Positions 37,706-46,447 of a stretch of 64,000 bases of DNA are shown here, piece after piece. Below the pieces are notes generated by a model. The model made no database searches. It saw nothing but the letters and a program-made list of their open reading frames with translations, and was not told where the DNA came from. The stretch is taken from the NCBI RefSeq assembly GCF_042752395.1, contig NZ_JBHYXZ010000005.1, positions 62,001 through 126,000 on the forward strand, written 5' to 3'. Position 1 is the stretch's first letter; the number at the start of each line of letters is the position of its first letter. Source of the stretch: Actinosynnema sp042752395 (GTDB lineage Bacteria > Actinomycetota > Actinomycetes > Mycobacteriales > Pseudonocardiaceae). The position numbers and the translations under genes were made by a program.

Positions 37706-38869
37706 TCAGCCGCGGGTCAGGCTGAGCCCGTAGGCGCTGAGGATCTCGTTGACGGGCTGGAAGTAGACGATGCCGCCGGAGGTGCAGTTGCCCGAACCGC
37801 CGGAGGTCACGCCCTGGGCCTGGCTGTAGTTCGAGCCGGCCACCCACGAACCGCCCGAGTCACCGGGCTCGGCGCAGGCGTTGGTGCGGGTCAGGCCCGA
37901 CACCGAGCCCTGCGCGTAGTTCACCGTCTGGTTCTTGGCCTGGACGGTGCCGCAGCGCCAGCCGGTGGTGGAGCCGGAACGGCAGATCGCCGCGCCGACC
38001 GCCGCCTCGGACGAGCCGGTCACGGTGACGTTGGAGCCGTTGTAGCGGTTGACCCACGGGCGGGAGGTCCAGCTCGTGTTCGTCCGCACCCAGGCGTAGT
38101 CGTTGCCCGGGAAGGACGAGCCCGCGAAGGTGCCCTGCGAGACGCGGTTGAAGCCGGTCGTCGCGTTGCCCGTGCGGCCGCAGTGGCCCGCGGTCACGAA
38201 CCCGCCGGCGACCGCGAAGCCCACCGAGCACCGGCCGCTGCCGATGTAGTAGGCGTCACCGCCGCGGGTGTCGTACAGCGGCGTCGGCGACTCGTCGACC
38301 TCGACCACCCGGACCGCCGGGCTGACCGACTTGGCCGCCGCCAGGAACGACTCCGCCGCCGCGTCGCGCTGGAAGCGGTTCACCTCGACCACGACCGAGT
38401 TGGTCTGGTCGTCGACCCGCCAGCCGGTGATCGACTTCGGCGCCGACATGCCGTCGAGCGCCGACTTCGCGCCGGTGAGCTGCCGGTGGGAGAAGGCGAC
38501 GTACTTGGCGTCGGCGCCCGCGGCCTTCGCCGCGCCCGCCTTCGCCGGGTCCGCCACCGCGACGACCAGCTTGCCGGTCGCCTGGTTGATCCACGAACCC
38601 GCGTAGGCGGCGCCGACGGCGGCCTTCGCGGCCGCCTCGACCTCACCCGCGCGGGTGTCGCTCGCCAAACGGGCGGTGACCTGTTCGGCGGTCAGGCCGA
38701 GGTCGCGTTGCGCCGCTTGGAGCAACTCGGCGGGGTAGCTCTCCGTGTCGGCCGGGCTTGTGCCATTGGGCGCGGCGGGCGCCGCGAAGGCCGGTACGCT
38801 GAGAGCTGTAGCCGTGCTCGTGGCCAGCAGGACGGCCGTGGCAAGGCGGACCGCACTCGTGCGGTTCAT
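37706..38869 (-). CDS. Secreted S1 serine protease with alpha-lytic-type prodomain
   Basis: 387 residues. Signal peptide (about 1-30), a prodomain (about 45-195) that assists folding, then a chymotrypsin-fold protease starting near YDTRGGDAYYIG. The triad is H229 (VTAGHC), D257 (GNDYAW) and S338 (GDSGGS). Six Cys (214, 230, 296, 306, 332, 362) fit three disulfides as in streptogrisins. It is secreted for extracellular protein breakdown. ATG follows GGGAGA. Confidence 0.94.
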   Translation of the reverse strand: MNRTSAVRLATAVLLATSTATALSVPAFAAPAAPNGTSPADTESYPAELLQAAQRDLGLTAEQVTARLASDTRAGEVEAAAKAAVGAAYAGSWINQATGKLVVAVADPAKAGAAKAAGADAKYVAFSHRQLTGAKSALDGMSAPKSITGWRVDDQTNSVVVEVNRFQRDAAAESFLAAAKSVSPAVRVVEVDESPTPLYDTRGGDAYYIGSGRCSVGFAVAGGFVTAGHCGRTGNATTGFNRVSQGTFAGSSFPGNDYAWVRTNTSWTSRPWVNRYNGSNVTVTGSSEAAVGAAICRSGSTTGWRCGTVQAKNQTVNYAQGSVSGLTRTNACAEPGDSGGSWVAGSNYSQAQGVTSGGSGNCTSGGIVYFQPVNEILSAYGLSLTRG

Positions 38870-39401
38870 TAGGCGTCTCCCTCATCTTCGGGTGCAGGGA
38901 ACCCGAGAGCCTGGTTGCAGGGACCGCTCTCGGGGGCTCTAGGGGGACGGGTGGTGGGGCGGCGGCAGGGGTCGCCCCACCCCTTTTTCTCTCGCCCGGT
39001 TCGTCGCTCGTGCCTCCCGGACCGCGGTCGCACGCGGTGAGGCGCACGGCCGGGACGGCGCTCGCGTGTCCCGCATGCCACTCCTCCCCGGTCTCCGGTC
39101 GACCAGCACTCGCCCGTTCGAGCGACGTTATGACTCCGTTACCTATGACGGTTCGAGCCATCTGAGGGCGAAGTGTGTCACAGGACACGCCGATATGACT
39201 GCGCTGTGTAGCGTTTGACAGTTAACTCTCACTCAAGGTAGTGACTCGATCACCGATTCGGGCGGATTTGCCACATGTAAGCGATCCCGTCACGCAAGCC
39301 TCGTACGTGTGAATGCTGTTGAACCGGGCGGGTGACACAGGAGGAGTTCCGGTAGCGCGCCGTGTAGGCGGGACGCCGCCGCAGGGGTGAGGATCGACGC
39401 C
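38870..39401. other. Divergent control region between protease and threonine dehydratase-like gene
   Basis: Non-coding. It holds the promoters of two divergent genes. 39110-39300 is AT-richer than its surroundings, as expected of a promoter region. No long palindrome or known operator is evident beyond the promoter listed separately. Confidence 0.5.
39215..39244 (+). promoter_or_regulatory. Promoter upstream of the threonine dehydratase-like gene
   Basis: Consensus -35 TTGACA (39215-39220), 18-bp spacer, TAGTGA (39239-39244). About 155 bp of leader would precede the ATG at 39402. Confidence 0.55.
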
Positions 39402-40322
39402 ATGGGACTCGTCACCATCTCCGACATCCAGGCCGCCGCCGACCGCGTCAAGGGCGCGGCGGTGCGCACACCGCTCCTGCGGTTCGACGACGGGTTGTGG
39501 CTCAAGCCGGAGAGCTTGCAACCGGTCGGCGCGTTCAAGATCCGGGGCGCGTACAACGCCCTCGCCCGGCTGCCCGAGGACGTGCGGGCGCGCGGCGTCG
39601 TCGCCTACTCCAGCGGCAACCACGCCCAGGCCGTCGCGTACGCGGCGAAGCTGTTCGGCGTGCGCGCGGCGATCGTCGTGCCGGACACCACGCCCCGGGT
39701 CAAGGTCGAGGCCACCCTGTCCCACGGCGCGGAGGTCGTGCAGGTGCCCATGGCGCAGCGGGAGGCGCGGGCCGCGGAGCTGGTGGCCGAGCGGGGCGCG
39801 ACGCTGATCCCGCCGTTCGACCACCCCGACGTCATCGCCGGTCAGGGCACCATCGGGCTGGAGGTCGTGGCGGACCTGCCGGACGTGGCGACGGTGCTGG
39901 TGCCGGTCAGCGGCGGGGGCCTGATCTCCGGGGTGGCGACGGCGGTGAAGGCGCTGAGCCCGTCGACGCGGGTGATCGGCGTGGAGCCGGAGCTGGCGGG
40001 CGACGCGGCCGAGTCGCTGAGGGTCGGCACGCTGGTCCGGTGGTCGCCCGACGACCGGGCCCGGACGTCGGCCGACGGGTTGCGCGCCGAGCCGTCCGAG
40101 CTGACGTTCGCGCACATGAGGGCCTACGTGGACGACATCGTGACGGTGTCGGAGGAGCAGATCGGCGAGGCCGTCGGCCTGCTGGCCCGGCGGGCGCGGC
40201 TCGTGGTGGAGCCGAGCGGCGCGGTCACCGTCGCCGCCCACCTGGCGCGGCCGTCGGAGCGCGCGGTCGCCGTGCTGTCCGGCGGGAACGTCGACCCGGA
40301 GGTGTTCGCCGGGTACCTCTGA
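39402..40322 (+). CDS. Threonine/serine dehydratase-like PLP enzyme
   Basis: 306 residues. Fold-type II PLP enzyme with the Schiff-base K46 in GAFKIRGAYN, SSGNHAQAVAYAA as phosphate-binding loop, and VPVSGGGLISG. There is no C-terminal ACT regulatory domain, so it matches the short catabolic threonine ammonia-lyase/serine racemase group; the exact substrate is not decided by sequence. ATG 39402 has GAGGA 8 nt upstream. Convergent with the MFS gene (2-bp gap). Confidence 0.88.
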   Translation: MGLVTISDIQAAADRVKGAAVRTPLLRFDDGLWLKPESLQPVGAFKIRGAYNALARLPEDVRARGVVAYSSGNHAQAVAYAAKLFGVRAAIVVPDTTPRVKVEATLSHGAEVVQVPMAQREARAAELVAERGATLIPPFDHPDVIAGQGTIGLEVVADLPDVATVLVPVSGGGLISGVATAVKALSPSTRVIGVEPELAGDAAESLRVGTLVRWSPDDRARTSADGLRAEPSELTFAHMRAYVDDIVTVSEEQIGEAVGLLARRARLVVEPSGAVTVAAHLARPSERAVAVLSGGNVDPEVFAGYL

Positions 40323-40324
40323 GG

Positions 40325-41782
40325 TCAGTCGCGCATGTGCGCGGGCGGGCCGTCGACCGGGCAGCTGTGGCACTCGTGGGCGTCCGGGGTCGCCCGGAGC
40401 ACGCGGTTGTCCGTGCCGACGGCCAGCAGCCCGCCGACCACCGACGCGACCGCGCACACCAGCAGGGCCCGCTGCCAGCCCTCGGTGAGCGCGGCCGGGT
40501 CGGCGTACCGGTCCCCGGTCAGGCCCGCCACGGCCGGCAGCACGGCCACCGCGACCAGGCTGCCGGTGCGGGCGACCGCGTTGTTGACGCCCGAGGCGAC
40601 CCCCGCGTACCGGTCCGGGGCGGCGGCCAGCACGGTCGCCGTCACCGGCGCGACCACCGCCGCCAGGCCGAAGCCGAACACGAGCAGGCCGGGCAGCACG
40701 CCGGTCCAGTAGCCGGCCCCGGGCTCGACCCGCCGCAGCAGCAGCATGCCGACGCCGATCAGCACCGGACCCGCGACCAGCTGGGCGCGCGGCCCGATGC
40801 GCTGGGCGAGGTCCCCGGACCGCGCCGACAGCGCCAGCATGATCAGCGTGATGGGCAGGCTCGCCAGGCCGGACGCGGTCGGCGAGTAGCCCAGCGACAC
40901 CTGCAGTTGCAGCACCATCAGCACCATCACCCCGCCCAGCGCCGCGTAGACCAGGAAGGTCAGCGCGTTGGCCAGGACGAACGTGCGGTCGGCGAACAGC
41001 CGGGGCGGCACGAGCGGGTCGCGGCCGCGCCGTTGCGCCACCACGAACGCCACCAGCCCCGCGACCCCCAGCGCCCCGGCCGTGAGCACGAGCGCGTCCG
41101 CGCCGCGGACCGGCGCCTCGACCAGCGCGCCGGTGACGCCCGCGAGGCCCACCGCGCCGATCACGGACTCGCCGACGTTCGGGTGGCCGGTGAGGGACTC
41201 GTCGCGGGACTCGGGCACGTGCCGGCGGGCGAGCCACACGCAGACCGCCGCGACCGGCAGGTTGACCAGGAACGCGAGCCGCCACGACCACGCCTGCACC
41301 AGCAGCCCGCCGAGCAGCGGCCCGACGGCCGTGGCGACGCCGGACAGGCCGGACCACGCGCCGATCGCGCGGGACCGGTCGGCGCGGGCGAAGACCGACT
41401 GCAGGATGGCGAGCGAGCCGGGCGTGAGCAGCGCGCCGCCGATGCCCTGCAGGACGCGGGCGGCGACGAGCAGCTCGGTGGTCGGCGCGAGCCCGCAGAG
41501 CAGTGACGCGGCCCCGAACCAGAGGACGCCGAACGTGAAGACCCGGCGGCGGCCGTACCGGTCGCCCAGCGAGCCGGCCACGAGGATCAGCGAGGCCAGC
41601 GCCAGCAGGTAGCCGTCGAGGATCCACTGGAGCCCGGCGACCGACGCCCCCAGCTCCGCGCCGATCCGGGGCAGGGCGACGTTGACGATGGTGCTGTCCA
41701 GCATCGCCATGCCCGAGCCCAGGATGGTCGTCGCCAGCACGGCCCTGGCCCGTCCCGTGCCCCATACCACCGTCTCGGTCAC
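40325..41782 (-). CDS. MFS multidrug exporter, DHA2 (14-helix) type
   Basis: 485 residues. Proton-driven exporter with antiporter motifs LDSTIVNVALPRIG in helix 1, GSLGDRYGRRRVF between helices 2 and 3, and ARVLQGIGGALLTPGSLAI in helix 5. About 14 helices. The C-terminal tail holds CHSC. No regulator is adjacent. The GTG start at 41782 gives VTETVVWG. Confidence 0.9.
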   Translation of the reverse strand: MTETVVWGTGRARAVLATTILGSGMAMLDSTIVNVALPRIGAELGASVAGLQWILDGYLLALASLILVAGSLGDRYGRRRVFTFGVLWFGAASLLCGLAPTTELLVAARVLQGIGGALLTPGSLAILQSVFARADRSRAIGAWSGLSGVATAVGPLLGGLLVQAWSWRLAFLVNLPVAAVCVWLARRHVPESRDESLTGHPNVGESVIGAVGLAGVTGALVEAPVRGADALVLTAGALGVAGLVAFVVAQRRGRDPLVPPRLFADRTFVLANALTFLVYAALGGVMVLMVLQLQVSLGYSPTASGLASLPITLIMLALSARSGDLAQRIGPRAQLVAGPVLIGVGMLLLRRVEPGAGYWTGVLPGLLVFGFGLAAVVAPVTATVLAAAPDRYAGVASGVNNAVARTGSLVAVAVLPAVAGLTGDRYADPAALTEGWQRALLVCAVASVVGGLLAVGTDNRVLRATPDAHECHSCPVDGPPAHMRD

Positions 41783-42338
41783 CGACCCATTCTGCTCCCC
41801 GAGTTGTCCACAGGCCGGAGCGGACCACTCCCGCACCGTCGGCGCCGGCCGGCAGTATGAAGAACAGGGGTCCCCCCGGGCGGGGTACCCCTGAGGGAAT
41901 TCGGGGCGCGGGGGAAACCGCACCGGGCACACCGCCGGCAGGCGCACCGGCGCTATTCCGCGCCGGGTGATTTCCGTGGCGCGGGTGAACGGGGATCCCG
42001 CTGCGCGGTGAGGGGTTTTCCGCGGTGCCCGTCGCGGCTCGCGTCCGCCGGCGAGGGGCAGGAACCGTGCAGGTGGGCGACGACCCGGGCCGCCCCGTCG
42101 GCGCGGACAGGCCCACGTCCTACGACGCCGGATCGCGGCTCGACAGCACGCGGGGATCGATTCTTCCGCGTTCCGCGAAGGACGCCGGGGACAAGGTTTC
42201 CACACCGTCGAAACGCGGCGTCGGATCACGCCCAACGCCCATTCCCGCGCCGCCCGTGTGATGAGGTCGGGACAAGTGGCGCCGGTCCCCGACACGACCG
42301 CCGCCCGGCCCGAACGCGGACCGGACGGCGGCGCGCGA
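41783..42338. other. Intergenic region without a supported gene
   Basis: It contains a hairpin (CAGGGGT ... ACCCCTG, 41865-41893) and, just after the dasR stop codon, an imperfect stem CCGCCGcCCGG/CCGGaCGGCGG near 42299-42333 that may terminate dasR. A 78-codon open frame on the plus strand (42025-42261) has a random-looking composition and is not called. Confidence 0.5.
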
Positions 42339-43097
42339 CTAGTCCGCCGGCCGGTTCAGCGTCGCCACGAACTTGTACCGGTCGCCCCGGTACACCGACC
42401 GCACCCACTCGACGGGGTTGCCCTCCGTGTCGAACGAGTGCCGCGACAGCAGCAGCATCGGCAGGCCGATGTCCGCGCCGAGCAACTCGGCCTCCTCCGG
42501 CGACGCGAGGGCCGTCTCGATGGTCTCCTCGGCGTGTCCCATCTCGACCCCGAACCGCTCCCGCAGCACCTGGTACAGCGACGCCCCCGGCGCGAGGTAG
42601 CGCCGCAGCCCGCGGAACCGGCCCAGCGCCAGGTGCGTGGTCTCGATCGCCATCGGCTCGCCGTCGGCCAGCCTCAGGCGGTGCAGGCGCAGCACCTTCG
42701 CGCCCGCCCGCACGCCGAGCAGCCGGGCCAGCTCCGCCTCCGCGGGCATCTCCGACGCCTCGATCAGCCGCGACGACGGCTGCCGCCCCTGGGCCTTCAT
42801 GTCCTCTGTGTACGAGGAGAGCTGGAGCCGTTGCGCCACCTTGGGTTCCGCGGCGAACGTGCCCTTGCCCTGCACGCGCAGCAACCGGCCTTCCACGGTG
42901 AGTTCGGCAAGCGCTTGCCGCACCGTCGTGCGCGACACGTCGAACTCCGCCGCCAGCGACCGCTCCGTCGGGATCGGCGACCCCGGTGGCAGCGCGCGCA
43001 GGAGGTCGAGCAGGTGCCGCTTGAGTCCCCAGTACTTCGGCTCGCGCTGCGCGCGGGTCCTGGCGTCCACGCCAGTCGCAGGGCTCGTCTCGAGCAT
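42339..43097 (-). CDS. dasR: GntR/HutC-family regulator DasR
   Basis: 252 residues. N-terminal GntR winged helix (about 20-90; PTERSLAAEFDVSRTTVRQAL) and C-terminal UTRA ligand domain. It closely resembles Streptomyces DasR, with SYTEDMKAQG, EPMAIETTHL and PVEWVRSVYRGDRYKFV shared. DasR represses GlcNAc uptake and metabolism genes through dre sites and releases DNA on binding GlcN-6-P, tying chitin sensing to development. ATG 43097 follows GAGGAGGAAGG. Divergent from dasABC with a dre between them; five dre sites occur in this window. Confidence 0.93.
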   Translation of the reverse strand: MLETSPATGVDARTRAQREPKYWGLKRHLLDLLRALPPGSPIPTERSLAAEFDVSRTTVRQALAELTVEGRLLRVQGKGTFAAEPKVAQRLQLSSYTEDMKAQGRQPSSRLIEASEMPAEAELARLLGVRAGAKVLRLHRLRLADGEPMAIETTHLALGRFRGLRRYLAPGASLYQVLRERFGVEMGHAEETIETALASPEEAELLGADIGLPMLLLSRHSFDTEGNPVEWVRSVYRGDRYKFVATLNRPAD

Positions 43098-43242
43098 GCC
43101 TTCCTCCTCGCCCCTTGCCACCATCCGACAATGCCGGCGCTCCCGGACACAGGATGCCTTGTCCTCGTCGGATCGTGCGCCCGAACCCCCGACAAGACCC
43201 GGGAAATTGGTCCGATGACTTTGCAACGGTCCAGCAACGGCC

Positions 43243-43271
43243 TTGACATGCCCTGTGGTGAGGCACACTCT
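43243..43271 (+). promoter_or_regulatory. Probable dasA promoter
   Basis: Consensus -35 TTGACA (43243-43248) with a weak -10 about 17-18 bp on (cactct, 43266-43271). The dre at 43279-43294 would sit on or just after the transcription start. Confidence 0.5.
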
Positions 43272-43278
43272 AGGCCGC

Positions 43279-43294
43279 ATTGGTCTACACCACT
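43279..43294. promoter_or_regulatory. DasR operator (dre) between dasR and dasA
   Basis: attGGTCTACACCact, a strong match to the Streptomyces dre consensus, placed between the divergent dasR and dasABC genes. Confidence 0.9.
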
Positions 43295-43342
43295 TTGGCG
43301 TTCCGGTCGTCGCGATCGGGGCATGGGGAAAGGGCGCACAAC

Positions 43343-44626
43343 GTGAAGGGCTGGAGAGGACTGGCCGTAGGTGCCGCCGCACTCGCGGTGGCCGTGGCCG
43401 GATGTGGCACCAAGGCCGACAGCGGCAGCGGCGACTCCGGTGAACCCAAGACGCTGACGGTCTGGTTGATGGACGGCTCGGCGCCGACCACCCTGACCGA
43501 CGCGCTGCACAAGGAGTTCCAGGACTCGCACCCCGGCGTCACCGTCAAGTACGAGATCCAGAAGTGGAACGGCATCCAGGAGAAGCTGACCACCGCTCTG
43601 ACCAGCAACAACCCGCCGGACGTCATCGAGCTGGGCAACACCCAGACGGCGAAGTTCGCGGCCGAGGAGACGCTGCTCGACCTGAGCGGCAAGGCGGGCG
43701 AGCTGAACGGCGACCAGTGGCTCGGCGGCCTCAAGGACTCGCTGACCTGGGACGGCAAGCAGTACGGCCTGCCGTTCTACGCCGCGAACCGCACGGTCAT
43801 CTACCGGACCGACCTGTTCGAGGCCGCGGGCATCACCGCCGCGCCGAAGTCGCGTGACGAGTGGGTCTCGGCGATCGAGAAGCTGAAGGCCGCCAACGCG
43901 GCCGACCCGGACTTCCAGCCCCTCTACCTGCCCGGCCAGTCGTGGTACGTGCTGCTGTCGTTCATCTGGGACGAGGGCGGCGACGTCGCCAAGCCGCAGG
44001 GCTCCGCCTGGGCCGGCGCGCTCGACACCCCGGAGGCCAAGGCCGGCCTCGAGTTCTACAAGAAGCTGGTCGACGTCTCCGGCACCAAGGCGCCGAAGGA
44101 CGCCGACGAGGCCACGCCGCAGCAGATGGAGGTCTTCGGCACCGGCAAGATCGGCATGATGATCGGCCTGCCGTGGGAGCTGGCGGGCGCCGTCAAGGCC
44201 AACCCGGACCTGAAGGACAAGACCGCGGCGTTCCCGATCCCGTCCAAGACCGCGGGCAAGACCGCCCCGGTGTTCCTCGGCGGCTCGAACCTCGCCATCC
44301 CGGCCGGCAGCAAGAACAGCGACCTGGCCACCGAGTACCTGAAGCTGCTCAGCTCGGCGAAGTACCAGGACATGCTGGCCGAGGGCGGCGCGGTGCCGGG
44401 CACCTCGACCGACACCTCGAAGCTCGCCACCACCCCGATCGGCAAGGCGCTGGCCGAGTCCGCCCCGAACGGCAAGGTCACCCCGACCACGCCGTCGTGG
44501 GCCGCGGTCGAGGCGGGCCAGAACCCGCTGAAGGACATGCTGACCGCGTACCTGACCGGCGCGAAGCCGCTCGACGCGGCCACGTCCGACGCCAACGCCG
44601 CGCTGTCGAAGACGCTGGGCGGATGA
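43343..44626 (+). CDS. dasA: Substrate-binding lipoprotein DasA
   Basis: 427 residues. Signal peptide with lipobox VAVAGC (Cys21), then a family-1 sugar-binding protein (LTVWLMDGSAPTTL; YGLPFYAANRTVIYRTDLFE; SFIWDEGGDVA). Gene order dasR <> dasA-dasB-dasC equals that of Streptomyces, where DasA binds chitobiose. It is a distinct paralogue from the binding protein encoded at 6.2-7.5 kb. GTG 43343 gives a typical lipoprotein signal peptide. Confidence 0.9.
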   Translation: MKGWRGLAVGAAALAVAVAGCGTKADSGSGDSGEPKTLTVWLMDGSAPTTLTDALHKEFQDSHPGVTVKYEIQKWNGIQEKLTTALTSNNPPDVIELGNTQTAKFAAEETLLDLSGKAGELNGDQWLGGLKDSLTWDGKQYGLPFYAANRTVIYRTDLFEAAGITAAPKSRDEWVSAIEKLKAANAADPDFQPLYLPGQSWYVLLSFIWDEGGDVAKPQGSAWAGALDTPEAKAGLEFYKKLVDVSGTKAPKDADEATPQQMEVFGTGKIGMMIGLPWELAGAVKANPDLKDKTAAFPIPSKTAGKTAPVFLGGSNLAIPAGSKNSDLATEYLKLLSSAKYQDMLAEGGAVPGTSTDTSKLATTPIGKALAESAPNGKVTPTTPSWAAVEAGQNPLKDMLTAYLTGAKPLDAATSDANAALSKTLGG

Positions 44627-44633
44627 CGATCGC

Positions 44634-45623
44634 ATGACGGCCGTGCACACGACCGACGCCGCGGTGCCGACGAACTCCTCGTCGGCACCGCGGCGTGCCG
44701 CACCGGACGGCGCGCCGCGCCGTCGGGGCAGCGCCTTCGACCGGGTGCTGCCCTACCTGCTGCTGGCCCCCGCCGTGGTGGCCATCCTCTGGCTGATCGG
44801 TTGGCCCGTCCTGTCCGTGCTGGTCACCAGCTTCCGCGAGCTGAACCTGCGCGAGCTGACCCGCGGCGAGGTCGTGTGGGTCGGTCTGGACAACTACGCG
44901 GAGATCCTCGGCGACCCGGAGTTCTGGGTCATCGCGGTGCGCTCGGTGGTGTTCACCGCGCTCGTCGTGGTCGTGTCGGTCCTCGCGGGCCTGCTGATCG
45001 CGCTGCTGATGCGGCAGACCGGCACCGCCGTGCGGATCGTGCTGCAGGTCGCGATGCTGCTGGCGTGGGCGATGCCGCTGCTCGCGGCCACCACGGTCTA
45101 CCAGTGGATCTTCGACCAGCAGTACGGCATCCTCAACAAGACCCTGGTCAAGCTGGGTTTCGACGGGTTCGCCGGCTACTCGTGGTTCTCGACCGGCACC
45201 TCGACGCTGGCGGTGATCGGGCTGCTGATCGTGTGGCAGGCCGTGCCGTTCCTGGCGTTCTCGCTCTACGCCGGGGCCATCGGGATCCCGAAGGACCAGT
45301 ACGAGGCGGCGGGCATCGACGGGGCGTCGGCGTGGCAGACGTTCCGCGCGGTGACGTGGCCGGAGCTGCGGCCGCTGCTGCTGATGGTGACGTTCCTGTC
45401 GCTGCTGTGGGACTTCAAGGTGTTCACGCAGGTCTGGGCGATGCGCAAGGGCGGCCCGGACGGCGGCAGCACCACGCTGCCCGTCTACCAGTACCTGGAG
45501 GGCATCTCCAAGAGCCACTTCGGCGTGGCCGCCGCGGTGTCCGTGGTGATGGTGGCGCTGCTCGCGCTGCTGACCTTCCAGTACCTGCGCAGGCTCATCC
45601 GATCCCAGGAGGGCGAGCTGTGA
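44634..45623 (+). CDS. dasB: Sugar ABC transporter permease DasB
   Basis: 329 residues. MalF-type permease with a ~35-residue cytoplasmic head, six membrane helices and the EAA loop (QYEAAGIDGASAWQTF). It lies 7 bp after dasA and its stop overlaps dasC (GTGA). No ATPase in the operon. Confidence 0.92.
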   Translation: MTAVHTTDAAVPTNSSSAPRRAAPDGAPRRRGSAFDRVLPYLLLAPAVVAILWLIGWPVLSVLVTSFRELNLRELTRGEVVWVGLDNYAEILGDPEFWVIAVRSVVFTALVVVVSVLAGLLIALLMRQTGTAVRIVLQVAMLLAWAMPLLAATTVYQWIFDQQYGILNKTLVKLGFDGFAGYSWFSTGTSTLAVIGLLIVWQAVPFLAFSLYAGAIGIPKDQYEAAGIDGASAWQTFRAVTWPELRPLLLMVTFLSLLWDFKVFTQVWAMRKGGPDGGSTTLPVYQYLEGISKSHFGVAAAVSVVMVALLALLTFQYLRRLIRSQEGEL

Positions 45624-46441
45624 CCGCGAAAAAGGTCTCCGCCAACGTCGTCGCGCTGGTCGTGGCGCTGTTCTTCGCGTTCCCGACCTACTGGATGGTG
45701 TCCACGGCGCTCAAGCCGCGCAAGGACCTGCTGTCCACCGGCTACGACCTGATCCCGCTCTCCGTGACGGGCTCGAACTTCGCCACCGCGTGGACGAAGC
45801 CCGGGTTCCTCAACGCGCTGGGCAACAGCCTGCTGGTGTCGTTGAGCGCGGTGCTGGCGGCGGTGGTGATCGGCGTGCTGGCGGCGGTCGCGCTGGCCCG
45901 GATGCGGTTCCGCGGCCGCAAGGGCTTCGTGATGCTGCTGCTGATCGCGCAGATGGCGCCGTTCGAGGCGCTGCTGATCCCGATGTTCCTCATGATGCGC
46001 GACCTCGACCTGCTGGACCGGCTGCCCGCGCTGGCGCTGATCTACTTCGCGGTGACGCTGCCGTTCTGCGCGTGGACGCTGCGCGGGTTCGTCAACGGCA
46101 TCCCGCTGGAGCTGGAGGAGGCGGCGATGGTGGACGGCTGCGGCCGGTGGGGCGCGTTCCGCCGCGTCACGCTGCCGCTGCTCGGGCCGGGCCTGGTGGC
46201 CACGTCGGTGTTCGCGTTCGTGACCGCGTGGAACGAGTTCCTGTTCGCGCTGTCGCTCGTCAAGGACCAGACCAAGGAGACCCTGCCGGTGTGGCTGTCG
46301 GGGTTCCAGACGCAGTTCGGCACCGACTGGGGTGGCGCGATGGCCGCGTCCGCGCTGTTCACCCTGCCGGTGCTGGTGTTCTTCCTGATCGTGCAGCGCA
46401 AGATGGTCACCGGTGTCACCGCCGGTGCGGTGAAGGGGTAG
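45620..46441 (+). CDS. dasC: Sugar ABC transporter permease DasC
   Basis: 273 residues. MalG-type permease with EAA loop LELEEAAMVDGCGRWGAFRRV and about six helices. Pairs with DasB to import N,N'-diacetylchitobiose (by family analogy). The GTG start overlaps the dasB stop. The GH3 gene begins 6 bp later. Confidence 0.92.
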   Translation: MTAKKVSANVVALVVALFFAFPTYWMVSTALKPRKDLLSTGYDLIPLSVTGSNFATAWTKPGFLNALGNSLLVSLSAVLAAVVIGVLAAVALARMRFRGRKGFVMLLLIAQMAPFEALLIPMFLMMRDLDLLDRLPALALIYFAVTLPFCAWTLRGFVNGIPLELEEAAMVDGCGRWGAFRRVTLPLLGPGLVATSVFAFVTAWNEFLFALSLVKDQTKETLPVWLSGFQTQFGTDWGGAMAASALFTLPVLVFFLIVQRKMVTGVTAGAVKG

Positions 46442-46447
46442 GGCCGC

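Noticed and set aside
42025..42261. A 78-codon open frame between the MFS exporter and dasR
   Set aside because: No ribosome site and a composition that looks like random GC-rich translation.
46260..46275. GGACCAGACC inside dasC as a dre
   Set aside because: Not palindromic (one arm broken), and the codons KDQTK are ordinary for this genome.
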